Shown here: positions 23,700-32,431 of the stretch, one piece after another | Layout of the letters: each line of letters starts with the position of its first letter | Position numbering within the stretch: position 1 is the stretch's first letter | Source of the DNA: an uncultured Haemophilus sp. | Lineage (GTDB): Bacteria > Pseudomonadota > Gammaproteobacteria > Enterobacterales > Pasteurellaceae | Direction: 5' to 3' | NCBI GenBank assembly: GCA_905205995.1 | Contig: CAJLFU010000010.1 | Span: 1 to 58,096, forward strand | DNA: 58,096 nt | Translations under genes and position numbers: made by a program | Notes under the pieces: generated by a model | The model's input: the letters and a program-made list of their open reading frames with translations, nothing else | Database searches by the model: none | What the model was told of the DNA's origin: nothing

Positions 23700-24890
23700 A
23701 TGAAAAAGATCGCAATTAGCCTGTTGATCGTGCTGTTTGCGATCTTTGCTTTTTTTTATGCACAAATTCAAAAACTGGAAACAGTTATTACTACCACGCT
23801 AGCTCAGCATGAAACTACCTTCCAAGAGTTTAATGTGGGTATTTTCCCTAAGCCGTATATTTCCTTTAACAACGTTCAACATAATCAAATAAGTATTGAA
23901 AAAATAACTGGAAAATTTTCTCTGCCATCATTAGTTTTGAGTGATGCTCAACTACAAGAATTAGTTGCTCAAAATATCAAGTTATCCCCAAAGGCACAAA
24001 ACTCAGCAAATGTTCAAGTGCATTTCAACGGTTTCCCACTTAATTATATTACTAGTGATGATATTCCATTTAGCACAACAACTCTCATTACTGTTGAACT
24101 AGCAAAACCACTTTATGGCAGTAATAGAATCTTTAATTTTCGTTTTATCAAAGGTCATATTACTCTCCGTCGGGAAAGTGAATCTCTTATTCAATTTGAT
24201 CATGTTCAATTCAATCAGCAAGACCTGGGCTATATTGAAATTCATGCAGATTTAACAAAGCCACAGAAACGTGCCATTGCTTACATTAAACCTAGATGCA
24301 CCACAAATTGTCTTGCTGTACTCAAATTTGATAGCTATCTACAAAAAAGTGCGGTCAATTTTTCTGGTAAAAATTTTCCTTTAACGCAGTTGTTAGCTTT
24401 ACTTAATTTCCCGCAAACCATGACAGGTACGAGTGATTTTAACACTCAATTAGCCTTTACAAACTCAGAATTAATCGAAGGGAAATTTGATTTTAATGCA
24501 CGTGATGGCGAGCTTTTAGGATTGAATTTATTAGATATGGCGGCACAGTATTTACCAATTAATTACAACAGTGATTTAACTGCGAGCAGAAATATGAATA
24601 CGCCTTACGAGCGTTTTGAGTCAAATCTTTCGCTTGAAAACCACTTACTCACAGTGGATAAAATGAGCTTAAAAACAACCGCACTTTTAGGTGAAGGTTC
24701 TGGAGCCATTGATTTAGATAATGTACAATGCGACGTCAATTTAACTTTAAGATCAACTGACGAAAAATACAAAAAACTCGCGTTACCTATTCGCTTTTTC
24801 GATAGCTGTTACGCCCCACAATATAAGTTAAATATTGATAAAAATTTCCGTCACCAACTTAAGGAATTAATTAAAGAGAAATTAAAATAA
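23700..24890 (+). CDS. AsmA-family membrane-anchored protein
   Basis: A 396-residue protein with one N-terminal membrane helix (KKIAISLLIVLFAIFAFFYAQ) and a periplasmic body. The C-terminal part (FNARDGELLGLNLLDMAAQYLP..., LLTVDKMSLKTTALLGEGSGAIDLDNVQCDVNL) carries the AsmA-type repeats seen in proteins thought to help outer-membrane biogenesis or lipid transport. Only two to three uptake-type 9-mers fall inside (for example 24350 and 24688). The gene order udk-dcd-this-efflux pump matches H. influenzae. Exact role unknown. Confidence 0.75.
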   Translation: MKKIAISLLIVLFAIFAFFYAQIQKLETVITTTLAQHETTFQEFNVGIFPKPYISFNNVQHNQISIEKITGKFSLPSLVLSDAQLQELVAQNIKLSPKAQNSANVQVHFNGFPLNYITSDDIPFSTTTLITVELAKPLYGSNRIFNFRFIKGHITLRRESESLIQFDHVQFNQQDLGYIEIHADLTKPQKRAIAYIKPRCTTNCLAVLKFDSYLQKSAVNFSGKNFPLTQLLALLNFPQTMTGTSDFNTQLAFTNSELIEGKFDFNARDGELLGLNLLDMAAQYLPINYNSDLTASRNMNTPYERFESNLSLENHLLTVDKMSLKTTALLGEGSGAIDLDNVQCDVNLTLRSTDEKYKKLALPIRFFDSCYAPQYKLNIDKNFRHQLKELIKEKLK

Positions 24891-26068
24891 TGTCGTTTTA
24901 CCAAAAAGCAGAAAAAACTCAATTTTGGCGCGTAGTTATCATGGCTTGCGCCGCTTTTATTTTTAATACCACGGAATTTGTACCCGTTGCTTTACTCACC
25001 GATATTGGACAAAGCTTTAATATGCAAACCTCTGATGTCGGCTTAATGATGACCGTTTATGCGTGGACCGTTCTCATCATGTCCCTGCCGGCAATGCTCG
25101 CCACAGGAAAAATGGAACGTAAAAGCTTACTCGTTAAGCTTTTCATCATTTTTATCATCGGGCATATTCTTTCTGTAATTGCATGGAATTATTGGATTCT
25201 TCTTATTGCCCGTATGTGTATCGCGGTGGCCCATTCCGTATTCTGGTCCATCACCGCCTCTTTAGTGATGCGCGTTGCGCCTAAAAATAAAAAGACACAA
25301 GCAATTGGTATGTTAGCCATTGGCACATCACTGGCTACGATTCTCGGTTTGCCACTAGGACGACTAGTCGGTCAACTTGTGGGATGGCGCATTACCTTTG
25401 CGATTATTGGTATATTAGCTTTGGTGATAATGTTCTTAATTATTCGTTTATTACCAACGTTACCGAGTAAAAATGCTGGGTCAGTTTCAAGTTTGCCTAT
25501 TTTGGCTAAACGTCCACTATTAATTGGACTTTATGCAACCACGGTAATTATTGTTTCGGCCCACTTTACAGCCTACACCTACATTGAGCCATTTATGATT
25601 CAAATTGGACAGATGGATCCTAATCTAGCCACAATGATTCTCTTGGTCTTTGGTATTTCAGGTGTAACAGCGAGTGTGATTTTTAACCGATTATACCGTT
25701 TAGGTGCCGCACAATTTATTATCCATGCGATACTGTTATTAGTGCTTTCTTTAGGATTTATGCTTACTTCAGCTGGCTATACCGCAACAATGTTTGCCTT
25801 ATCCTTTATTTGGGGAATTGGCATTTCCTGCATTGGTTTAGCACTACAAATGCGTGTATTGCAACTTGCTCCCGATGCCACTGACGTAGCAACAGCCATT
25901 TTCTCAGGTATTTTTAATGCAGGTATTGGTGCGGGAGCGCTCTTCGGGAATCAAATTATGCGACATGTAGGACTTGAATACATTGGCTTTAGTGGCGCTG
26001 CATTAGCCATTATTGCACTAGGTATCTTCGTCTTCTTCAACTTACGCTATCGCAATCAAAACAGCTAA
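24890..26068 (+). CDS. MFS sugar efflux transporter, SotB-like
   Basis: A 392-residue major facilitator transporter of the DHA1/arabinose-efflux group with twelve predicted helices. The start FIFNTTEFVPVALLTDIGQSF, and the segments SLPAMLATGKMERK and LGLPLGRLVGQLVGWR, are typical of SotB/YdeA/AraJ proteins that export sugars or drugs. Its ATG overlaps the stop of the AsmA-like gene by one base (TAATG). It ends at a shared bidirectional hairpin with dppF. Confidence 0.87.
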   Translation: MSFYQKAEKTQFWRVVIMACAAFIFNTTEFVPVALLTDIGQSFNMQTSDVGLMMTVYAWTVLIMSLPAMLATGKMERKSLLVKLFIIFIIGHILSVIAWNYWILLIARMCIAVAHSVFWSITASLVMRVAPKNKKTQAIGMLAIGTSLATILGLPLGRLVGQLVGWRITFAIIGILALVIMFLIIRLLPTLPSKNAGSVSSLPILAKRPLLIGLYATTVIIVSAHFTAYTYIEPFMIQIGQMDPNLATMILLVFGISGVTASVIFNRLYRLGAAQFIIHAILLLVLSLGFMLTSAGYTATMFALSFIWGIGISCIGLALQMRVLQLAPDATDVATAIFSGIFNAGIGAGALFGNQIMRHVGLEYIGFSGAALAIIALGIFVFFNLRYRNQNS

Positions 26069-26069
26069 A

Positions 26070-26104
26070 AAAATGACCGAACTTACTCAAGTGCGGTCAT
26101 TTTC
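26070..26104. terminator. Bidirectional terminator between sotB-like gene and dppF
   Basis: AAAATGACCGAACTT pairs with AAGTGCGGTCATTTT around ACTC with a single mismatch. The right arm is a perfect uptake core; the left one differs by one base. Confidence 0.82.
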
Positions 26105-26115
26105 TTTTCTCTTTT

Positions 26116-27099
26116 CTAATCAAGATGGAAGCAAGCAATGAGCTTACCATCAGGATATTTTTCCAATTTAGGCTGTTCATTTCGACATTTATCCGTTGCT
26201 TTCCAACAACGCGGATTGAATGCACAACCTTTTGGCGGATTAATCGGGCTTGGTAATTCTCCGGTTAATTTAATCCGTTGACGACGTAATTCAGGTGACA
26301 ATCTTGGTGTCGCTGAAAGCAACGCTTGCGTATAAGGATGTTGTGGATTTTTAAAGATCTGCTCTTTTGTGCCCATTTCAACACAACGACCTAAATACAT
26401 CACCATCACTTCATCAGCAATGTGTTCAACCACCGAAAGATCATGGGAAATAAACACATAAGATAAACCTAGCTCTGCTTGCAAATCCATCATCAAATTC
26501 AGCACTTGCGCACGAACAGATACGTCTAACGCAGAAACCGGTTCATCCGCTACAACTACGTCAGGATCAAGCATTAAACCACGAGCAATCGCGATACGCT
26601 GACGTTGACCACCCGAAAACATATGTGGATAGCGATCATAAAACTCGGCACGCAATCCCACTTTTGCCATCATCGATAAGACTTTTTCTTTGCGTTCTTT
26701 AGCCGATAATTTGGTATTAATGACTAGTGGTTCTTCCAAAATTGTGCCAATTTTCTTACGCGGGTTCAGTGATGCATAAGGGTTTTGAAACACGATTTGG
26801 ATTTTCTGACGGCGCAATGCTTTCGTTTCGTGATCATTCACTAAGAAATTTTGCCCGTTGTAATACAACTCACCTTCTGTCGGTTCTTCTATCATCGTCA
26901 AAAGACGACCTAGTGTTGATTTACCACAACCTGACTCCCCTACCACAGCAAGGGTTTTGCCACGTTCTAAGGAAAAAGACACGCCATCTAATGCTTTCAC
27001 TTGCTGTGTTTTCGCAAACATCCCTTTTTTGACAGGATAATATTTTTTCAGCCCAATGGCATTGAGCAATGATGCATTTTCTTGTGCGACATTAGACAT
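26116..27099 (-). CDS. dppF: Dipeptide ABC transporter ATPase DppF
   Basis: One of the two ATPases of a dipeptide importer, 327 residues: Walker A GESGCGKST, signature FSGGQRQR, Walker B VVADEPVSALD, H-loop FISHDLSVVEH and the oligopeptide-transporter C-terminal domain with cysteines (PKGCAFNPRCWKATDKC). The frame opens at 27120, but the ATG at 27099 has AAGGAGAA seven bases before it and gives an 8-base overlap with dppD, so I choose it. In E. coli the DppD/DppF pair serves dipeptides and heme precursors. Confidence 0.93.
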   Translation of the reverse strand: MSNVAQENASLLNAIGLKKYYPVKKGMFAKTQQVKALDGVSFSLERGKTLAVVGESGCGKSTLGRLLTMIEEPTEGELYYNGQNFLVNDHETKALRRQKIQIVFQNPYASLNPRKKIGTILEEPLVINTKLSAKERKEKVLSMMAKVGLRAEFYDRYPHMFSGGQRQRIAIARGLMLDPDVVVADEPVSALDVSVRAQVLNLMMDLQAELGLSYVFISHDLSVVEHIADEVMVMYLGRCVEMGTKEQIFKNPQHPYTQALLSATPRLSPELRRQRIKLTGELPSPINPPKGCAFNPRCWKATDKCRNEQPKLEKYPDGKLIACFHLD

Positions 27100-28075
27100 T
27101 GCTAGGTTCTCCTTGGGCATTTAATGGGGTGTGACATTTAACCTGTCGATTTCCTACTTGGCGTAATTCAGGTTCCACACGTCGACAAAGATCCGTTGCA
27201 TACGGACAGCGTGGATTTAGCAAACAACCTTGTGGGCGATCGTATTTACCTGGCACCACACCGGGTAAAGATTGCAAACGAGATTTACCTTCTGCAAACT
27301 CTGGTAAAGAACGCAATAACGCTTGAGTGTAAGGATGTTTTGGTTCACGGAAAATATCTTCTGCTCGTCCTTCTTCCACTACTTGTCCTGCATACATCAC
27401 AATAATACGATGCGCCGCTTCTGCAACTAACGCAAGATCGTGCGTAATCAGAATCAACGACATACATTCTTTTTGCTGTAACTCAAGCAACAAATCTACA
27501 ATTTGAGCTTGAATGGTCACATCCAGTGCGGTGGTTGGTTCATCTGCAATGAGCAATCTCGGTTTACATGCAATCGCCATAGCAATCATAACGCGTTGGC
27601 TCATCCCGCCAGAAAGCTGATGCGGATAAACATCAATACGTGATTCAGGATCAGGAATACCGACTAAACGCAATAGCTCTAAGGTGCGCTCACGACGTTC
27701 TTTTTTGCTGCCGCCTTGATGCGCCTTAATCGCTTCCATAATTTGGAAACCCACCGTATAAGCCGGATTTAAGCTTGTCATCGGGTCTTGGAAGATCATG
27801 GCAATATCTGCCCCAACTAATTCCCGCTTTTCTTTTGGCGGTAAGCTTAAGAGATCTTTACCTTCAAATTCTAGGCCTTTCGCTGAAACACGCCCTGGAA
27901 AATCAATCAAGCCCATCACTGCAAGGGAGCTCACTGATTTTCCTGAGCCCGACTCTCCAACAATGCCTAATACTTCGCCTTGATTAACTTGGTAGCTAAT
28001 GCGATCTACCGCTTTAAAAGGTGCTTTTTCATCACCAAAGTGAACAGAAAGCTCTTTTACATCTAATAATGCCAT
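27092..28075 (-). CDS. dppD: Dipeptide ABC transporter ATPase DppD
   Basis: Second ATPase of the dipeptide importer, 327 residues. Walker A GESGSGKSVS, signature LSGGMSQR, Walker B LLIADEPTTALD and the C-terminal extension with cysteines (PQGCLLNPRCPYATDLC, VKCHTPL) are all present; the LSGGMSQR form is typical of OppD/DppD. It starts eight bases after dppC. Confidence 0.94.
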   Translation of the reverse strand: MALLDVKELSVHFGDEKAPFKAVDRISYQVNQGEVLGIVGESGSGKSVSSLAVMGLIDFPGRVSAKGLEFEGKDLLSLPPKEKRELVGADIAMIFQDPMTSLNPAYTVGFQIMEAIKAHQGGSKKERRERTLELLRLVGIPDPESRIDVYPHQLSGGMSQRVMIAMAIACKPRLLIADEPTTALDVTIQAQIVDLLLELQQKECMSLILITHDLALVAEAAHRIIVMYAGQVVEEGRAEDIFREPKHPYTQALLRSLPEFAEGKSRLQSLPGVVPGKYDRPQGCLLNPRCPYATDLCRRVEPELRQVGNRQVKCHTPLNAQGEPSNV

Positions 28076-28083
28076 TCTGCCCC

Positions 28084-28980
28084 CTATTGTTTTAATTTTG
28101 GATCGAGTGCATCACGCAACCCGTCACCCATTAAGTTAAATGCTAAAACAAGCGATAAAATCACTAAACCTGGAATAGTAACCAACCAGTTTGCAGCCTG
28201 CATAAAGCTACGTGATTCAGATAACATAGTACCCAATTCTGGCGTTGGTGGTTTTGCACCTATACCTAGGAAACCTAAAGTGGCTAACTCTAAAATCGCG
28301 TTAGAAATCCCCATCGTCATTTGTACAATGAGAGGCGCAAGGCAATTCGGTAAAATCACAATAAACATTAAACGTAATACGCTCGCTCCCGCTACGCGAG
28401 AAGAGGTGACGTAATCTCTATTTTTCTCGTTTAAGACAGCAGCACGCGTTAAACGTACATAGCTTGGAATTGAAACCACGGCGATCGCCAACGTCGCATT
28501 CGTTAAAGAAGGCTCTAAAATTGACACTACCACAATGGTTAAAAGCAAGTTTGGTATAGCCAACATAATGTCAATAAAACGAACAATTAATGTGTCTAAT
28601 GCCCCGCCATAATAACCGGCAAGTAAGCCAAGACTCGTCCCTAAAATGCAAGATAAAATCACAATAATGAAACCCGCAAAAACAGAAATGCGCGTACCAT
28701 AAATAATACGAGAAAGAATATCTCGCCCAATATCATCTGTACCGAGCAAATAAGCGGAATTACCACCTTCATACCAAGCTGGCGGTAACAATAAAGCTGA
28801 ACGATTTTGTTCGATAGGATCAAAAGGTGCTATCCAAGGGGCAAAAATACTGATTAATGACACAGCAAGGATAAAAGTGAGCCCAATCACCGCCCCTTTA
28901 TTTTGTTTGAAATAAAACCAAAACTCCTGCAACGGTGTGCGAGGTGCGAAGGTTTCAATAGGTAAAGTTTGTTCCGTCAT
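28084..28980 (-). CDS. dppC: Dipeptide ABC transporter permease DppC
   Basis: A 298-residue inner-membrane permease. An N-terminal helix after a short cytoplasmic arm (LQEFWFYFKQNKGAVIGLTFILAVSLISIFAPWIAPFDPIEQN) and the GTDDIGRDILSRIIYGTRIS motif define the DppC/OppC family. The coupling loop is YVTSSRVAGASVLRLMFIVILPN. It lies 12 bases after dppB. Confidence 0.95.
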   Translation of the reverse strand: MTEQTLPIETFAPRTPLQEFWFYFKQNKGAVIGLTFILAVSLISIFAPWIAPFDPIEQNRSALLLPPAWYEGGNSAYLLGTDDIGRDILSRIIYGTRISVFAGFIIVILSCILGTSLGLLAGYYGGALDTLIVRFIDIMLAIPNLLLTIVVVSILEPSLTNATLAIAVVSIPSYVRLTRAAVLNEKNRDYVTSSRVAGASVLRLMFIVILPNCLAPLIVQMTMGISNAILELATLGFLGIGAKPPTPELGTMLSESRSFMQAANWLVTIPGLVILSLVLAFNLMGDGLRDALDPKLKQ

Positions 28981-28992
28981 TAATAAGGCTCC

Positions 28993-29997
28993 TTATTGAT
29001 GGCGAATACGTGGGTTTACCACGCCATAAAGTAAATCGATCGTCAAATTCACCACAATAATAATTGTAGCAATAATCAACACGGCGCCTTGTAAGACGGG
29101 ATAATCGCGATTGGTAATCGCATCAATAATCCATTTACCAATGCCCGGCCATGAGAAAATTGTTTCGGTTAAAACCGCACCGGATAATAGCTGTCCTACA
29201 ATCAAGCCCACCACGGTTACAACAGGGATAAGCGCATTACGTAGTGCATGTACAATCACAATTCGGGTATAACTTAAGCCTTTCGCTTTTGCAGTACGAA
29301 TATAATCTTCGCCTAATACTTCCAACATCGAAGAACGTGTCATTCGGGTAATCACCGCAAGTGGAATGGTACCTAATACAATAGCAGGGAGAATCAATGA
29401 CTTAACTGCATTTTCAAAAGCGCCAGGCACACCAGAAAGCCAAGTATCGATTAACATAAAACCGGTTGGTGTATCGATCCAGAAGCTATCTTCTAAACGT
29501 CCCCCTTGTGGTAAATTTAACCAAGGCGAAACATATAAGATCAAAATCAATCCCCACCAGAAAATTGGCATGGAATAACCCGTTAAGGACATGGCTGTCA
29601 CAGTATGAGAAATCCAGCTATCTTTTTTGACAGCCGCAATCGTTCCTAGTGTAATGCCGGCAATTAATGACCAAAATAGCGCAAAGAAAGCCAATTCAAA
29701 CGTGGCAGGGAAAAGTGTGAAAAACTCAGTCAGAACAGGTTGTCGAGTACGGAATGATTCACCGAAATCGCCTTGTATTACATTGCCAATATAGTTGAAA
29801 TATTGCTGATACAACGGTAAATCCAGACCAAGTTGTTTCATCATTTGTTGATGAACTTCTGGCGTTAAACCTCGCTCCCCCATCATAATCTCCACAGGAT
29901 CACCCGGAATAAAATGAATGAGAGCAAAAGTTACAAAAGTAATGGCGATAAAGGTAGGAATCACCATTAAAATACGTTTTAAAATAAATTTAAACAT
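28993..29997 (-). CDS. dppB: Dipeptide ABC transporter permease DppB
   Basis: A 334-residue inner-membrane permease, first gene of dppBCDF. Typical features are the N-terminal FILKRILMVIPTFIAITFVTFALIHFIPGDP, the DFGESFRTRQPV segment, and the coupling loop DYIRTAKAKGLSYTRIVIVHALRN. No dppA binding-protein gene is next to it, which is also the H. influenzae arrangement, where heme-binding lipoprotein HbpA can serve as the partner. Confidence 0.95.
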   Translation of the reverse strand: MFKFILKRILMVIPTFIAITFVTFALIHFIPGDPVEIMMGERGLTPEVHQQMMKQLGLDLPLYQQYFNYIGNVIQGDFGESFRTRQPVLTEFFTLFPATFELAFFALFWSLIAGITLGTIAAVKKDSWISHTVTAMSLTGYSMPIFWWGLILILYVSPWLNLPQGGRLEDSFWIDTPTGFMLIDTWLSGVPGAFENAVKSLILPAIVLGTIPLAVITRMTRSSMLEVLGEDYIRTAKAKGLSYTRIVIVHALRNALIPVVTVVGLIVGQLLSGAVLTETIFSWPGIGKWIIDAITNRDYPVLQGAVLIIATIIIVVNLTIDLLYGVVNPRIRHQ

Positions 29998-30016
29998 CTA
30001 CTTCCCACATGATAAA

Positions 30017-30048
30017 AGTGCGGTCGTTTCTGCGAACGTTTTCGCACT
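30017..30048 (-). terminator. Weak hairpin after uvrD
   Basis: On the minus strand AGTGCG and CGCACT pair across 20 bases and are followed by TTTT. The 5' part of the plus strand is an uptake core. The long loop makes this tentative. Confidence 0.35.
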
Positions 30049-30105
30049 GGCATATTGAATATGAACACTAATATCCATACTCGTTGCAATAAAATTCTCC
30101 CGATT

Positions 30106-32283
30106 CTACCGCACTTTTTCTAATTTTGCCAAATGCGCAATCAGCCACTTAATGCCTTGAGCTTGGAAAGCGATTTGTAAACGAGTGTTATTGTCTGAAC
30201 CTTCAACGTTTATAACTGTGCCAAAACCAAACTTTTCATGTTTCACTTTTTGTCCCATTTTCCATTCATTTTCAGGCAAACTCGTGCTTAAACTCCCTAC
30301 TTTCGCTTGGTTTAATGCTCGAGTCACCGTTCCGCGCAAACGGATTTCTTGAATACACTCTGGTGGCAATTCTGTAATAAAACGCGAAGGTAAATGGCGT
30401 TCTTCTTTCGTGTAAACTCGACGGCTTTCCGCATAACAAATGGTGAGTTTTTGCTTAGCTCGAGTAATGCCCACATAAGCAAGGCGACGTTCTTCCTCCA
30501 AACGTCCGGGCTCTTCAAACGAACGGAAACTTGGGAATACGCCCTCTTCTACCCCCACCATAAATACGCGCGGGAACTCCAAGCCTTTTGCAGAGTGTAA
30601 GGTCATCATTTCCACACAAGATTGATGCGGCGAAGCCTGCTCTTCTCCCGCTTCTAAAGAAGCATGAGTTAAAAAGGCGGTAAGATCGGTCATATCCTCT
30701 GCTTCATCAGGTTTGATAAATTCTCGGGTTGCCGTCACTAATTCTTCTAAGTTTTCAATACGTACTTCACCTTTCTCGCCTTTTTCCTGTTTATACATAT
30801 CGTATAAGCCAGAATGTTTAATCACAAAATCAGTTTGTGCAAACAGTGGCATCTCGGCTGTATCCACCTGTAAAGAATTAATCAACTCCTGGAAACGCAA
30901 CAATGCGGTTGAAGCACGTCCCGTTAGCATATTTTCTTGTGTGGCCACTTGTACTGCTTGCCATAAGGTAATTTGACGTTCACGGGTTAAATTTCGTAAC
31001 ACATCTAAAGTACGATCGCCAATACCACGCGTAGGCGTATTAATCACACGTTCAAACGCGGCATCATCTTGACGATTATTAATTAAACGTAAATATGCCA
31101 ACGCATCTTTAATTTCTTGGCGTTCGAAGAATCGCATCCCGCCATAAATCCGGTAAGGAATTTGGCAACGAATCAAGGCTTCTTCAATGACACGAGATTG
31201 GCTATTGCTACGATATAAAACAGCACAATCATCTAATTTTCCACCGTCATCTACCCAGTTTTGGATTTGAGATGCCACAAATTTAGCTTCATCTAATTCA
31301 TTAAATGCTGCGTAAATACCCACTGGCTCACCCATTTCACCGTCGGTCCATAAATTCTTACCGAGACGATCGCTATTATTCGAAATAAGTTGGTTGGCAC
31401 TTTTCAGAATATTGCCGGTAGAACGATAATTTTGCTCCAAACGAATAGTTTCAGCGCTGAAATCTTTTAGGAATTTTTGAATATTTTCGACTTGCGCACC
31501 ACGCCATCCATAAATGGATTGGTCATCATCGCCCACAATCATCACTTTACCCGTATTACCCGCAAGAATTTTGATCCAGGCATATTGGATTTTATTGGTA
31601 TCTTGAAACTCATCCACCAAAATGTGCTGAAAACGTTGCTGATAGCGCTGCAAAATCACGGGCTTTTTAGCAAATAATTCATATGCACGAATTAATAATT
31701 CAGCAAAATCTACCAAGCCCGCACGATCACAAGTATCTTGATAAATTTGATAAATCTTAATCCACTCTTTTTCCTGGCGATCACCAAAATCATTAATATC
31801 TTGCGGTCTTAAACCTTCATCTTTTTTATTATTGATATACCAGCACGCTTGTTTCGGTGGAAATGCTTTATCGTCATAATTGTGCAATTTCATCAAACGT
31901 TTTACTAAACGAAGTTGGTCTTCAGAATCCAAAATTTGGAAATCTTGTGGCAAGTTCACATCTAAATGGTGAGCGCGTAATAATCGATGGGCAATGCTAT
32001 GGAATGTCCCAATCCACATGCCAAATAAATTGGATTGAGCATGTTTGGACAAGGTATCTTGAATACGATGGCGCATTTCAGCAGCCGCTTTATTAGTAAA
32101 GGTTACTGCCATAATGCTGCCTTCAGAAATATTTTCTACGGCAATCAACCAGGCAATACGGTGAGTCAGTACGCGAGTTTTACCACTTCCGGCCCCCGCA
32201 AGCACAAGGTAATTGCCAAGTGGTGCTGCCACCGCTTCACGTTGTTTATCATTCAAGCCATCAAGTAATTCTGAAATATCCAT
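30106..32283 (-). CDS. uvrD: DNA helicase II UvrD
   Basis: 3'-5' superfamily 1 helicase of nucleotide-excision and mismatch repair. It has 725 residues from the ATG at 32283 (MDISELLDGLNDKQREAV); the frame extends 69 bases further upstream but those residues are not family-like. Motif I AGAGSGKTRVL, motif Ia VTFTNKAAAEMRHR, motif II ILVDEFQDTN, motif III VGDDDQSIYGWRGA, motif IV region RLEQNYRST, motif V MTLHSAKGLEFPRVF and motif VI RRLAYVGITRAKQKL are all present. The final codons and the stop (AAAGTGCGGTAG) are formed by a DNA-uptake core. A LexA-like box lies 16 bases upstream. Confidence 0.97.
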   Translation of the reverse strand: MDISELLDGLNDKQREAVAAPLGNYLVLAGAGSGKTRVLTHRIAWLIAVENISEGSIMAVTFTNKAAAEMRHRIQDTLSKHAQSNLFGMWIGTFHSIAHRLLRAHHLDVNLPQDFQILDSEDQLRLVKRLMKLHNYDDKAFPPKQACWYINNKKDEGLRPQDINDFGDRQEKEWIKIYQIYQDTCDRAGLVDFAELLIRAYELFAKKPVILQRYQQRFQHILVDEFQDTNKIQYAWIKILAGNTGKVMIVGDDDQSIYGWRGAQVENIQKFLKDFSAETIRLEQNYRSTGNILKSANQLISNNSDRLGKNLWTDGEMGEPVGIYAAFNELDEAKFVASQIQNWVDDGGKLDDCAVLYRSNSQSRVIEEALIRCQIPYRIYGGMRFFERQEIKDALAYLRLINNRQDDAAFERVINTPTRGIGDRTLDVLRNLTRERQITLWQAVQVATQENMLTGRASTALLRFQELINSLQVDTAEMPLFAQTDFVIKHSGLYDMYKQEKGEKGEVRIENLEELVTATREFIKPDEAEDMTDLTAFLTHASLEAGEEQASPHQSCVEMMTLHSAKGLEFPRVFMVGVEEGVFPSFRSFEEPGRLEEERRLAYVGITRAKQKLTICYAESRRVYTKEERHLPSRFITELPPECIQEIRLRGTVTRALNQAKVGSLSTSLPENEWKMGQKVKHEKFGFGTVINVEGSDNNTRLQIAFQAQGIKWLIAHLAKLEKVR

Positions 32284-32298
32284 TGCTCTTATTTTAAT

Positions 32299-32314
32299 CT
32301 GGTTAAATTTACAG
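32299..32314. promoter_or_regulatory. LexA (SOS) box upstream of uvrD
   Basis: CTGGTTAAATTTACAG has the invariant CTG-N10-CAG with an AT-rich centre and lies just before the uvrD start. uvrD is SOS-controlled in E. coli, so position and gene agree. Confidence 0.6.
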
Positions 32315-32431
32315 GGGATTATAGTGGGAATTATGTGTTTAAACAATCCCAATATTTACAAATTTCCTCCGCCCGCTTATATTAGCAATATCAAATAATT
32401 ACTAAACATTGACGAAGTTAAAGGAGACACA

